From Neoceratodus forsteri (Eukaryota; Chordata; Ceratodontiformes; Ceratodontidae), in assembly GCA_016271365.2 (NCBI GenBank), contig CM028129.1, positions 849,222,501 through 849,286,500 of the forward strand: DNA of 64,000 nt. The letters run 5' to 3'. A program made the translations under genes and the position numbers. The notes below the pieces were generated by a model. It was not told the origin of the DNA and did no database searches. It saw only the letters and a program-made list of their open reading frames with translations. Below are positions 1-11,870 of the stretch, one piece after another (position 1 is the stretch's first letter; every line of letters starts with the position of its first letter).

Positions 1-487
1 CTTTGGGGATCTCCAGGATAAGCATACCCCTCTTATCACTCGGCGGATCCGAGGTAGACAAACAAAATGGCTCCACAAGGATCTGCTTACTCTACTCCAT
101 TCTAGGGACAAAAGCTGGAGAAACTATAAAGATCAGGTCTTCCAGCTGACTATAACAGTTACAGGGCACAGAGAAACTCCTGTAAGAGGCAAATCAGGCT
201 AGCTAAAAGCAACTACTGCAAAGAACTCCTACTTGACATTGCAGGGGACTCCAGAATGTTCTGGTCACATGTCAAAACCTTTCTGGGCACCCAAAAATCC
301 AACCTACCAATGGCATGGTCCAGAATGGTGTACATTGCAAAAACCTGATAACTATTGCTAGCTCCTTTAACAGTCACTTTGCAGACCTAACTAGCTTTAC
401 CTCTACCTTCACCTCTACACAGCCTAGCCCTAGTCTTGTGAGGACTAATCACCCCCTTTCCATTTAAAGCCCATCACCAAAGCAGCT

Positions 488-1672
488 GTGTTAAGACTAC
501 TAAATTTAATCTCTGATAACACCAGTGTTGGCTCGGATGGTATCGAGCCTATGCTTCTAAAGCTAGTAGCCTCATTTATTGCCTCCTCTCTAGATAGAAT
601 CTATACCCTGTCTCTCTCTCAAGGTTTTGTCCCAAACATATGGAAAATTGCTAGGATAACACCCGTCTTCAAAAAATGGGACAAGAAAGTCGTCTGTAAT
701 TATTGGCCCATTGTGATACTCTCTGTCCTAGGTAAAATCCAAGAAAAACTGGTAGCCTCCCAAAGTACTGAATACCTATCCAAATTTAAGCTGCTCTTAC
801 CTAACCAGCACAGTTTCCACAAAGGACATAGTACCACCACTGCCCTCTCAAGTTTACAAATGATGCCCTTGATGCAATGGATACTGGTCTTCTAACAGGA
901 ACTGTATTCATACACCTCACAAAAGCATTTCATCTGGTTGATCACCCTCTTCTGCTCTCAAATCTCTCATCCCTGGTTTCTCATCACAATCTGTGACCTG
1001 GTTCAATAGCTACCTTACAGAGAGGTTGCAAGTCATGAATTTCAACTCAGTCATATGGGGTCCAGCATCCATAAATATTGGTGTTCCCCAGGGCTCCATC
1101 CTGGGTCCTCTTCTTTTCTCTACCTTTATGAACCACATTACTCAGGACACCCCTCACTGCTTATCTCTCCTCTGTGCAGTTGACCTTGTTCTGTACTATA
1201 GCTCAAAGAACATGTCAGAGGTAAATCTTAACCTTTCCTCTGCCTTTCATGATGTTCAGGCTTGGCTCTCCAGGCACAAACTATTGCTTAATGTGGAAGA
1301 AACTCAGGCAATGGTCTTTGCACTGCAGCAAAACTAAGATTGGCTCTAAGTCAACTCAGCATCTCCTGCCTTGATGGTTCTCTGCTAAAGATGGTAAGCT
1401 CCTTTAAATATCTTGGAGTCCTGCTCGATGGTTCCCTTGACCTGGACCAACATGTCATGTCCACATGTAAGGCTGTAAACTCCAAAATCTGGCTTGCTTA
1501 TAAGACTAGTCATATCCTGACACCTTCTACCAGACTGGCTATTACTAAAGGTATTCTACCCCCCTCTTTGACTTACAGAGTGGTAACTTATATTAATGCT
1601 TCGAAGGCATCCTTACTCAGATGGGACACAATGTATAACTCCATCTGTCACTATGCTTCTGCATCCCCATGA
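488..1672 (+). pseudogene. Broken reverse transcriptase of LINE P1
   Basis: The RT reads through three pieces (488-895, 993-1337, 1340-1672) separated by frameshifts or stops. Visible blocks in order are SDGIEP, WKIARITPVFKK, a decayed NYRPI block (NYWPIVILS), GHSTTTAL, GVPQGSILGPLLF and a thumb-like block FKYLGVLLDGSL. The catalytic box that should read YADD is CAVDLV, so this copy lacks the metal-binding aspartate pair and could not polymerise. In an intact element the protein would copy LINE RNA into DNA at a nicked chromosomal target. Confidence 0.82.
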
Positions 1673-1954
1673 CTAAAACATCGATGTCAGCTATATGCTG
1701 ACTTAAACTGGCCTTCCCCCTCGAACTATTGATGGCTCTCATTTGGCAAACTGGTGTATAGCATTATCAGAACTAATATCCCAGCATCTCTTGCCTCCTT
1801 TCTTCTTCTTTTGACCTTCTCCTATGGCCTCCAGTCCTCCGATCAATCCCTACTCCAAGTGCCTTGATGCAAAACCTCCAAGGGAACCTGTGCTTTCTTT
1901 TGTGCTGCTCCCAAGCTCTGGAACTCTCCTCCCCTAGGTGTCCAGGCTGTGCCC

Positions 1955-1969
1955 AGCTATCCCTATTTT
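1955..1969. repeat. Target-site duplication of L1-C, left copy
   Basis: The 15 bases agctatccctatttt abut the T-rich (poly-A side) end of the minus-strand L1. The partner at 5,551-5,565 differs at one base. The interrupted P1 sequence reads continuously once the L1 and one copy are ignored. Confidence 0.85.
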
Positions 1970-4900
1970 TTTTTTGCAATTAACTTTACTTTTAAAACAA
2001 AACAGGTTCACAAAGCTTAATAAAGGACAAATCATAAAAACTATACAAGTTCAGTTAAACAATCACAGGTTTGTAGCTATTACAACAAAATAAACAACAT
2101 AAGAGAAACAAAACAAAGGGGAAATGGAAAGGGAAAAGAATCCTCAATTATGACAAAACAAACCACTCCCCTGATAAGTCGGGAACAGGATAATAAAGCC
2201 CCCACACCAGCAGCAGTCCCATGAACATGACCGAAATATATCATTACTTGATATTGTCTAAACCATATAGGCCCTAATAAGGGTCCAATAAGGGATCTAA
2301 GTAAAGGTACATGGCACATCTCTAATCAGTCCTGTCCAAAATGTGGCATAAGGGAAGGAATACGAAAAGTGAAGCAAGGGAAACCCCTTTTTATGTGAAG
2401 GAAGTAACTTAAAAAGAACACCAAAAAGATTAATATGCCCGCCTATAACACTTAAGAAATATTATTGTCTCTGGAAAAAGGGGGTTATCTTGCTCAGGAA
2501 ACATCTGAGATACCCAAATACCTGACAGGTCAAGGGCCTTACAAAAGAGAAAGGAGAAAGGGATTGGTGAGTGAAATTCAATAACTGAATTTATCCTTAA
2601 GAACTGAGAAGAGTTCACCCCAGCACTTCTGGAACTTTTCACCTGAGAGATCGAACCAAGCTACACACCTTTCTGCATTTAAGGCTGTAAAAAATTCCAC
2701 CCACCATTCCCCAAAGGAAGGCTCCCATTCCTCCTTCCAGTGTCTAAGTATTATTAATTTTGTAACTGTAGCCACTAATGCTAGCTGTACTTTTTGATGG
2801 TGGGAAGGGATCACTGAGTACATACTTAACAGACAGGTGTCCTCATTGAAATAAGGGACAATTTTGAGATAAGGCGCAACCCCTTTTTTGACCATGTTCC
2901 AAAAATTAGCTATTTTAGGGCATGACCATAATTTATGGTATAGTGTAGCTAACTCAAAGCCACGTTCATTACATTTTGCTGAAATCAACTTCTGTATCAG
3001 AAAAATAGCTTAGCGGGTGTAAAATATAAGTTGTGGAGGATATTGAATTGAATGTTCCTCAAGCGATCTTGCTTAACTAAGGAGTAATTATCCATCCAAA
3101 TCTTTTCCCATGTTTTATTTGAAAAATCCTTATTATGATTATTTTTCCAATAATAGGCTGTAGGAGAGATCCTTGACACAGTATGATTCATAATTCCTTT
3201 GTATAGATTAGCTACAGCTTTTCGACCCTTGGAGATTAACCAGAAACCCTTTAATACTGCACCCGCGTTGTCCGACCATGGGGGTTTTCCTAAAAGTGTT
3301 TAATACACTGACGCACTTGAAGCAGCTGAAACCGGTCTTTAAAAGGCACTTTAAATTTTGTTTGTAGAGTAGAAATGGATAGGACCGAATTAGACGAAAC
3401 AAAATCCGCTAAGCATACCCCCTTATAGAGACCTCAAAAAAATGTTTTGATTACCTTTTTGCCTATTTTTAAATTTGGATTATTAAATACGGGTTGTTTC
3501 AGGTCTTTTATGGTACAGATTTGCAGCAAGGAGCATAACTGATGTAAAGCTCTCACATCCCACCGTAGGGGAGAGTTTCTAATTCTTTCTGGGATATTTG
3601 ACCAGGATTGAACAATAACACCCCCAGGGTCATATTACAAGAACAGGCCTGCTGGTTGTCTAAAACCAACCAAGGGGGGTTTTCGGTTGTACCAACCAAA
3701 GATGTAAACCAACATAAAAATCTGTTAGCATGACATGCCAGGTAGTACATGTAATAATCAGGAAGTTGAAGCCCTCCCAGTGCCCTGGGATGGGTGACTT
3801 TTCTATACTATCTGCGTGGAACCTTTCCTTTCCAAAGAAAATCCGAACAGAACCTCTGAAGCGAAAGAAAAAAGGATTTAGGGAGGTAGATGTTAAGGTT
3901 ATTTAAAGGGTAAAAAATCTGGGTAGAATCGACATTTTAAGGATGTTGGCCCTTCCCCAAAAAGATAACGGTGAACTATTCCATCTTGTGAGATCTTCTT
4001 TAGTTGATTTTAGGAGTGGCTCTAAATTGAGGTCCCTGAGAGTAGAGATGTCTTTAGAAATTTTAATACCCAGGTAAGTCAAGCAACTATTTTCCCATTG
4101 AAGGCCCATATTTTTGATTGATTCTCTTGTAAGGAGAGGGGATAGGGAATACACCAAAGTTTTGCTCTTTTTAAGTTTATAACCTGAAAATTCACGAAAC
4201 TGGGAAATGACTTGAAGGGCACGGGGGAGGGACTGCCTACTATTGGAAATGTGAAACAGCAGGTCGTCCTCGAATAGGGATAATTTATATTCCAGGTGAC
4301 CTAAACGGATACCTTTTATCCCTGAATCAGCATTAAGAACTCTGGCCAAGGGTTCTATGTATAAATTAAATAAGTAGGGAGAGAGAGGGCATCTCTGTCT
4401 GGTACCTCGATGTAGCAGGAAGACCTCCGAAATATGATTTTTACACTGCAGTCGTGCTGATGGGCAGTGATACAAAACTGAAATTAAGTCAATAAAGGAT
4501 TGTGGTATGCCGAATTTAGATAGAACAGCAAACATGTATTTCCACTCCACCCTATCGAATGCTTTTTCTGCGTCAAGGGACACCAAGGCCGCTTCCAGCT
4601 CAGGGACCCCAGATGCAGAAATTAGGTGAAACAGTTTCCTGAAGTGATCCGCTGAGGTATGCCCAGACACAAACCCAGCTTGTTCAGGACTTATTAACTC
4701 CTCCCATACTCCCCCATCCTGTTAGCCAGAATTTTTGCATAAATTTTAACATCAATATTTAGCAAAGAGATAGGCCTGTAATTATTGATCAATGAACAGT
4801 CTTTCCCAGGCTTGAGTAAGAGAATTATTCTCGCCTCAAATAATGACTGATCCAAAGTTGGGGAGGAACCCCAATAATTGTATAACTGTAACAACAGAGT

Positions 4901-5550
4901 GATGAGATATTTTTAAATGTTTTGTAAAATAGGCCTGTGAACCCATCTGGGCCTGGTGCTTTATCTGGCTTTAGGGAATCGATCACTGATGAAATTTCTT
5001 CCCTAGTAATTGGGGCTACTAATCTAGTCTGACAAACGCTGGATAAAGAGGGTAAGTCAGCTTTCTCCAGATAAATTAGCATTTTCTCTGACTGGTCCCC
5101 CAATACCAGGTCCGGAGAGTATAATGACTCGCATTATTCCCTAAACAGGGATAATATCTCCAGTGGGCTAACCGCCATAGCACCTGACCGAGGATGTCTA
5201 ATAGCTACAATCCACTTTGATGCTGATTGTTGCTTTAGCTGCCAAGCCAGTAATTTACCTGCTTTGCTGCCCTGGCCAATATAAGAGGCTTTTAGAAAGG
5301 AAGCTGACCTCTCCACCCTCTTCAACAATATACTGGCATAATATGCTCTTAGCCTAGACATTTCTAACTTTTCTGGAGATGAGAGTTTGTCCATCCCTTT
5401 AATTTCCAGGGTCTTAACTCTCTGCAGACAATTGTTCAATTAACTGATTTTTTTCTTTTTTTGCACTGTAGCAATACGTATAAGTTCTCCTCTCCAGGTA
5501 GCTTTTAGGGCTGCCCAAACCTGATCTACCGCAGGGATTGAGTTGGAGTT
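1970..5550 (-). mobile_element. L1-C: 5'-truncated Tx1-type L1 LINE
   Basis: A minus-strand L1-group LINE fragment of about 3.6 kb begins (3' end) with a poly-T run at 1,965-1,975 and ends inside the ORF2 linker at 5,550. It is flanked by a 15-bp target duplication (1,955-1,969 and 5,551-5,565), the expected signature of target-primed reverse transcription with 5' truncation. It inserted into P1 in opposite orientation. Tx1-type is inferred from resemblance of its RT and C-terminal domain to L1-A and L1-B in this window. Confidence 0.88.
2578..5439 (-). pseudogene. L1-C ORF2 remnant (RT and C-terminal domain)
   Basis: Reading right to left, 5,439-5,134 is linker. 5,103-4,694 holds PDKAPGPDGF and NNYRPISLLNIDVKIYAKIL in overlapping frames. 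4,670-3,903 is one 255-residue open stretch with SLDAEKAFDRVEW, GTRQRCPLSPYLFNL and LFEDDLLF. 3,191-2,578 holds the C-terminal part with a decayed Cys/His knuckle (YHKLWSCPKIANFW). The catalytic FADD has become FEDD, leaving the DD pair. Several frameshifts make it non-functional. Confidence 0.85.
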
Positions 5551-5565
5551 AGCTATCCCTGTTTT
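5551..5565. repeat. Target-site duplication of L1-C, right copy
   Basis: agctatccctgtttt matches 1,955-1,969 at 14 of 15 positions and marks where P1 resumes. Confidence 0.85.
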
Positions 5566-6040
5566 AAGAAAGCCTATTGGTCCCACCTATGTAAACCTGC
5601 TCCTTGCACGTGCTGCAATCCTCCCTAACTTCTCTGCTACCATCTCCTGCTCCCCCTACCCATGGCCCCACATTTCTCTGCTCCCACTTTTATTAGCCAC
5701 TTTGTGGTGTTGTTAAAGAGTTTCTAGCTGTTTACTAGCTTAGGCACTTACAGTATGCAAAGTATATGTTTGATAGGCACATAGCCTTGGCCTGTAATAG
5801 TCTGTTGTCAACCAGGTGATTATGGTTATTCACTATTTGTATGATGCTACTGTAATCTGTATCCAACAGCTGTAATTTGACTGTTCTTTAGTATTATGTT
5901 TAACTGTACCATGCTATTTACTGTTTAAACTCGCATCCTACCACTACCTATACTGTTTATGTCTGTAATCTCCCAGGTTGTGGCTGAAAATAGTCATTTC
6001 TATGGCTAGCACACTTACCCGGTAAATAAAAACTAAATAA
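5566..6040 (+). mobile_element. LINE P1, right segment and 3' tail
   Basis: Continuation of P1 after L1-C: a short C-terminal translation, then 3' untranslated sequence. It ends at 5,971-6,040 with a tail containing ggctgaaaata and cacttacccggtaaataaa. The same tail pattern recurs at 50,961-51,020 and at the end of the SINE at 55,531-55,607, so it looks like a 3' end recognised by one LINE reverse transcriptase. Confidence 0.8.
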
Positions 6041-6048
6041 CTTTATAT

Positions 6049-6078
6049 ATATAGAGAGAGAGAGAAAGAGAAAGAGAG
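6049..6078. repeat. (GA)n simple repeat
   Basis: Short TA then GA-rich microsatellite immediately after the P1 tail, probably expanded from the LINE tail. Confidence 0.85.
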
Positions 6079-6084
6079 CAAGAT

Positions 6085-7165
6085 AGATATTAAATATGCA
6101 TTATTAAAAAATGCTGCAATACAAACAGAAAGCCCTACCCCTCACAAACGTAACAGAAAACCATCCATCATGTCTGTTGCAGGTGCTGCGGTCATAACTG
6201 CCCTTCCCCCCAGCCCATCCCATGGTAATATTCTGGTATGGGGTACCCAATTCTATGTACTGGCTGCTACCTCCCCACCCTGCCCATTTTAATTCTGCAG
6301 CACCATGAAGCCCACCCCTGATGCTGCCAAATATAACACCAACACTGTGGGTGCCCAATCCATCAGTGTCATGACCTGAAATAAAGTAAACCATCCCCCA
6401 TAATTGTTTTAAATAAACCCAGTAAAAAAGAAAACTGTCCATCTATGTCTGTTGCTGCCATTACTGTCTCCCCACCTGACCCTCCCACTCAGCACCCATC
6501 ACCCCACACCAACCACTAAACCCTTACTTACCAATCCGGGGTCCAACACTGTAATCCTCTCTGGACCACAGACACCTCTTCACTCTTCAACGCTGGACCA
6601 TAAACTGAGGAAATCTGGTGTGTGGTTAGTGTATTTTTTTTTTTTTGTGTTAGCGTTATCCTCCTTGGCCACCTATCTGCCTCCCGTTGCAGTCCTCGCA
6701 TCCTGGCAGGGATTCAGCCATGGTCCATCTCGACCGGGACTACAGGCACCATGAAACCCCTCTGACTTCCCCCCACAGTGGGGTGGCAGGGAACCCTCTA
6801 ACTCCCACCCACAAGTGGATCCGGTTTGGTGCCCATGCCTGGTGAACACTCATGCACGGCCATCAAGCTACATGAGAGGTGCCACCTTTTCCACTGTTTG
6901 CACTCCCCCCCCTGTTGGAGTCCTGGGCATGCAATGATGCCGGCAGGGGCAGAGGCATATGAATCCACATGCTCCTCCCCCAGGCCTCTGCCCAGACTCC
7001 ACCCAGAGCAGTCACCCCACACCCTGACCCCCAGCCTCCTCCAGGGGGCAGTTGGGCATTGGGAAGTGAGACCTCCCCGGAGAGGAGGAAAGCAGTCCAT
7101 CAGATGCTCAATTCTTCTTCTCCCCGCCAACCCCCGGTGATCCATGCTCATTCTCGAACACTGGT
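6085..7165. other. Unassigned sequence
   Basis: About 1.1 kb with no recognisable gene. A short motif around ccatc-atgtctgttgc occurs twice (about 6,163 and 6,436), so part may be an internal duplication. The 6,700-7,140 part is GC- and C-rich. Open frames on both strands have no family signature and are treated as chance. Confidence 0.5.
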
Positions 7166-8995
7166 CACTGGTGTAGCGCGAGGTAAGGCATTCAGCGCCT
7201 TAGCCCTCAGCGCCACTGGGTGGGCTGGTTCAGTGTATCTCAATGGGGTTTTGAACTTAATGGCATAACTTGCCCATTTTTGAACATTTTTGCCCCAAAT
7301 TTTGAACATGCCTAGTTTGGGACTCCACCTCATGATCAATGGCAATAATATTAGGCAAATCTGTCCTAAAAGGTTACTTCTCTATTAGTGTGCAAAATCA
7401 CCTTTTGGGCAGGAGTTGAAAAGTTTCTCCACCCTTGTTCATGACATGGGGTCATAATTTTATTTTATTTATTTATTTAATAATTTAACCAGGACAGTAT
7501 ACTGAGCAAGATTGCTTATTTCCAGATGCATTTTGAGGGAGAAGGGGAGGTAAGAATACACAATTGTATTGATGGCAAAACAACATTCCAATTGCAGGAT
7601 TTATAGAGTTACAAATGCTAGTCATGTATAACAAGCAATGTTGAAAAGTTTGGGTAAAAATATTAAAAAAACAGCAAAGTTATGAGTCTACATTGAAATT
7701 TGCGAACACAGGCTCATACCTTTGATAATGTTTAATGTTTTGTCCCAAAAATTGCAGCACAGCCCTTTCTTCACAGCACCTCATGAATGTGACAGCTGAC
7801 ATTTTGCAAATCCTGGCCAAAATGTGTTTTTGCATTTCTGGCAGAAAATCACCTTTTGGGCAGGATTTGAAAATGTTCTTCACCCTTGTTCATGGGGTGG
7901 GATCATAAGAAGTCAACCGTATGTGGGGTCATAAGTAGGCTATGTTGAAAATTTGGGGGCAAAATATGAAAAAATAACAAAGTTGTGAGTCTACAGTATG
8001 TTGCAATTTTTCAGTGCATGCTTGTAACTGTGGTAATTTTCAATTTTTTGACCACAACTTTTCAGCCTATCCATTTCTTCACACCACCTCATGAATGTGA
8101 CAGCTATCATTTCTCAACTCCTACCCAAAATGTGTTTTAACATTTGTGGCACAAAATTACATTTCAGTCATTGTTTCATAAATGACACCTGTCATGCTCA
8201 GAAGGAGTGGTCATAAAAACATCATGTTAAAAATTTTGGGTACAAATGTGAAAAACTAATTAAGTTATGAGGAAATGAATTGTTTCAACATCTACTCATA
8301 ACTTTATTTTTTGCAGATTTTTGCCCCTAATGTTTAACATATCCCTTGTTTGATGTTGGGTAAAAATAGCACTGTAATAACAGTGTGGGAAAAACAGTGA
8401 GGGACTTACAGCATCAGGGAAAACAGTCAGTGGGCAGAGTAACGTGCAGGTCATTTGGGCATTGTTCTCCACTTTTACTGCTGTCCCCCTAATATATGTG
8501 ATGTGGATCATGTCCCTCTCCAAGACTTGCACCCCCACCTCCTGAGTTACGTGCATACATTTGCCCTGTCACTACTGTCTGCCGGTCCCTGAGTTGTGCC
8601 CCCCAATGACTTTACTACATCTGCCCCTCTTCCGAGTCACCACCTCCCAGTTACTTTACTGAGTCTGTGGTGGTGATGGTGTGTCAGGTTTCCTTACTGT
8701 TTTCACCACTAGTGTCCATTGGTCGTATTGCTTGTTACTGTTTTCAGTCCCACTGACTTTCCAGTGCTGTTTTTGTTGCTGCCATTTTGCCATCACTATT
8801 ATCACCTAGTACCCCTTGTTTTGCACCGCCTCCCGAACATGGCAGGCGTCATTTTTCAAATCCCCTCTAAAACTTGTTTCCACAGTCACAAAGTGAAATC
8901 ACCTTTTAGATGGGATTTTAAAAATTCACACATGTCTGGATCATAATGTCAGGTCATAAAAAGACTATTGGACATTTGGGGTCAAGATGTGGGAG
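7166..8995. repeat. Diverged tandem array, about 308-bp period
   Basis: Three adjacent units and one displaced unit share blocks in the same order. The block cctcatgaatgtgacagct lies at about 7,779 and 8,087 (offset 308). aaaatcaccttttgggcagg lies at 7,394 and 7,844, with decayed copies near 8,153 and 8,896. The 7,394-7,844 spacing is larger because a LINE tail sits between (7,454-7,600). About 8,340-8,815 is an unrelated insertion. No coding capacity is visible. It may be minor satellite or a multimerised transposon interior. Confidence 0.7.
7454..7600 (-). mobile_element. LINE 3'-tail remnant inside the tandem array
   Basis: A ttttatttatttattta run followed by sequence whose reverse complement ends in repeated TAAA units looks like the extreme 3' end of a CR1/L2-group LINE on the minus strand. 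Too short to assign to P1-P4. Confidence 0.5.
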
Positions 8996-9624
8996 CCCAC
9001 TTAAAAGTAGATATTGCCTCTCTGTTGCCCTAACTTGGGTAATTACAATCTAACAGTTTGTCAAAGCAGGATACCACTGAAAATTAGATATTTCATGCAT
9101 CTGCTCTATCCTGGTAAATATACAGTAAAAATGTGTACATGCAAGACCCTTTACAACAGCAATACCAGTGGCAAACATTCAACATTGAAAAATCCTTGTT
9201 TCAGGCTGTGATTATACTGCTTCATTCATGTGGAAAGGAAAATCCATCCACTTAAGATAATGGAAAAGTCAAACTTTTTAGAAGCATCACTTCAGCTAAT
9301 GTGTTACTTTGATTAATATTGTGACAAGGGGAGAACTGTAATGCAGTACCTTAATGGGAGAAACATTTTCTGTGGTAAAGCAGAAGATCTGAATGGCTGC
9401 CACTGTATGTGGCATAGGTTTAGAAGAATGCATATGTATCACAACCTGTCAAGTTCCAGGAATGGACAATGGCTGGCTACTTAAAGAATCAGTGGTTTGG
9501 TGGTGAACAAATTCAATAAGAAGTCCGTGTGGAGCTTGAGAAAACCACCTTACACAGTGATTATGGAAATGATGATGATTACAGCTACAAATATTGGAAT
9601 TTTGCTTTCTTGACATTTTGGAAT
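8996..9624. other. Unassigned sequence
   Basis: AT-rich, no recognisable gene, repeat or RNA. Precedes the 3' end of LINE P4. Confidence 0.5.
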
Positions 9625-11870
9625 GTACTTTTATTTATTTATTTCTAAGAATCAGTTTACAACCTTTGAGCCAGAGGCTCGTTTCCAAAGGTACTTCGTC
9701 ACATAAAGACATACATTGTGTTTTTGGTTACATAGCATAGATTTGCAAAACAATAGGCGTTCAGCTGAGGTGCCACATCACACTGTGATCAGACAAATAC
9801 AATTAGGTTACAGGGTACATGTAATTGATAACAGGTGTTACACAAGTTGGTATCAAGTGAGCAATCTAGTTGGTAAACACTGAAACAGCTGGCACTGGCC
9901 AGGTTAAACATAGGCACGGTCTACAGGGAAGTGGAGGTGGGGATGGCTAGGTGGAGAGCTGCCCGGGGGGTTGTCAATAGAAGCAGAGGTGGAGGCTATG
10001 TTCAGAGACAGGAGCAGTTATGAGTGCTGATGATGTGATTCCGAAGGGTGGTTTTGAACTTGGAGATGGTGGTGGCATTGGTGATGGGGGCAGGGAGAGA
10101 GTTAAACCAGGTAGGGGCTCTATAGCAGAGGAACCTCTGGCAACAGCTGGTTCTAGATCTGGGGACCTTTAGAGTGGTCTTGTAGGAAGACCGTGTCGCA
10201 ATAGTGGGAGGGCTTTGGTGGATGGATGCCATTACCCCAGGGGGGGGAGAGCCCGAGTAGGGTTTTTTTTGTGAGGAGACAGGTTTGGTATCAGAGCCAT
10301 TCATCCAGGGTAAGCAGGTTAGCCTCGACATACAGCTGACAGGTGTGTGTGAGCCTGGGGCACCAGTAATCAATCTGCAGGCTTTATTCAGGGTTAGGTG
10401 AATTTTGTTGAGTGCAGTGGTGTCGGCAGAACCATATACTTGTAGACCATAGTCTACAAGGGACAGAACGGATGATGTAACAGCGAGCCGGAGAGCATTT
10501 GGGGGAAGACAGGTTCTATGGTGGAAGAGGATGCCAAGCCGTGTGTTAGTGGTGGATGTTAGGGCGTTGATGTGGTTGTGAAATGTGAGGGCTGAGTCAA
10601 AGGTAACCCCAAGGTATTTGTAGGAGCAGACTTGTTCCAGTGGCTGATTGGTGCTTGGAAGGATATAGAGTGGGTGGTTGCTAGCTTTGTTTTGGGGGTG
10701 GGAAAAGAGCATAGCTTTGGTTTTATTAAGATTGATGATGAGTCTGCGCTCCTTAAACCAAGCCTCGGCACTGTTGAAAGACTGCTGTAGGGAGTCCTGT
10801 AGGGAGATGGGATTGCGGTGGGTGGCAAAAGGACAGCGTCATCTGCATACAGTAGAATTTTGCCAGGGCATGCACTGGGCAGGGTGTTCAGATACAGCGA
10901 GAGAGAAGGGCCCAGGATGGAGCCAGGGGGACCCCAGAGAGAATGGGGCGAATTGTCGGAGAGTGTGCTGTGAATTTTTACACACACTGATCGGCGTCAA
11001 CATAGCTAGTGCACCATGCTGGGGGCCAGCCGAGACCAGTGTGGCAGAGTGCATTCAGCAGAAGTGGATGGGAGACGGTGTCAAAGCCTTTGAGAGGTCG
11101 ATGAACACTGCACCAGCTAGAGAGCTGGTATCCAAGGAGGAGTGTAGAAGTTGGAGAATTCAATAAGGGCAGTGCTGGTACTGTGACCAGCACGGAAACC
11201 ATGTTGCTCTGGGCATAAAATGTTATGCTTAGCCAGATAATCAGTGATTTGAATGGCCACCACTTTCTCCAGGGCTTTAGAGGGGGAGGATGGAGATTGG
11301 CCAGTAGTTGTTGGCCAATGATCTGTCGCCCCTTTATGAATAGGTGTGATAATGGCTGTTTCAAGCTGTGGGAAATTGACCCAAGCAGAGTGACTGGTTA
11401 ATTAGGCTGGTGAGTGGAGCAAGGACTTCATCTAGCACCAGCCTGAGGATGCTGGGGTCCAGTGAGTCACTGCCGGGATTGTTGCCATTGACAGCTTTAA
11501 TTAGGATGGGTCTGGCTTCCCGGGTGGAAATCTTGCGCAGGTGGAAGCTGGGGTGCTGGAGGACAGGGGGAGGTTGGTTGGGGGGAGGGTCAAAGAAATT
11601 ACTAGGGAGGACTGAGCTAAGGTCAGTGAAAGTGGTGTTGAACCAGTTAGCTATGGTGGCAGGCTCGTGGAGGTAGTGCCATTTTAATGAGCTGGGATGG
11701 GGCAGGGGAGTAAGCTTTACCGTTAAGTTGCTTAATATTATCCCAGAAAGTCCGGGCTGAGCCCCAGGAGGAGGTAAGGGAGGCCTGGTAATGGTCTGCC
11801 TTGGCTTTCCTGATGGCCCATGAGCACTTATTCCGGGCTGCATTGTAGGCTTGCCTGTCAGACTTTGGTA
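9625..11870 (-). mobile_element. LINE P4 (CR1/L2 group), 5'-truncated
   Basis: A minus-strand LINE whose 3' end is the tttatttatttattt run at 9,630-9,645. The reverse complement of its tail contains ctcaaaggttgtaaa and TAAA repeats, matching the 3' end of P2 (about 26,990-27,061). Coding sequence runs from 11,843 down to 10,002. The 5' end near 11,870 is set by loss of recognisable protein and is approximate. Confidence 0.82.
10002..11843 (-). pseudogene. LINE P4 reverse transcriptase, frameshifted
   Basis: Pieces in order are 11,843-11,361 (NGNNPGSDSLDPSILRLV), 11,364-10,978, 10,987-10,559 (PGSILGPSLSLYL, ILLYADDAVLL) and 10,712-10,002 (YKYLGVTFDSALTF, SVLSLVDYGLQVYGSA, LNKACRLITGAPG). The catalytic YADD is intact, unlike in P1 and P2, but at least three frame changes break the frame. 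The final residues correspond to the LINE C-terminal region after the thumb. Open frames on the + strand here, such as 10,678-11,166, are antisense shadows. Confidence 0.83.

Larger units (their letters stand above)
1..1969 (+). mobile_element. CR1/L2-group LINE P1, left segment
   Basis: This is the coding part of a non-LTR retrotransposon whose 5' end lies before the window. Translated bases 1-480 give a degraded linker between endonuclease and reverse transcriptase, and recognisable RT follows. The element stops at 1,969, where a minus-strand L1 has inserted, and resumes at 5,566 with its 3' end. P2, P3 and P4 elsewhere in the window encode clearly related RTs. The clade name is inferred from RT motif style; CR1, L2 and Rex1 subclades cannot be separated by eye. 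Confidence 0.8.

Noticed and set aside
6798..7151. Overlapping open frames on both strands in GC-rich sequence
   Set aside because: Both strands are open with low-complexity Pro/Gly-rich products and no motif or splice context, so chance is the simplest explanation.
10678..11166. 162-residue open frame on the + strand
   Set aside because: Antisense to LINE P4 RT.
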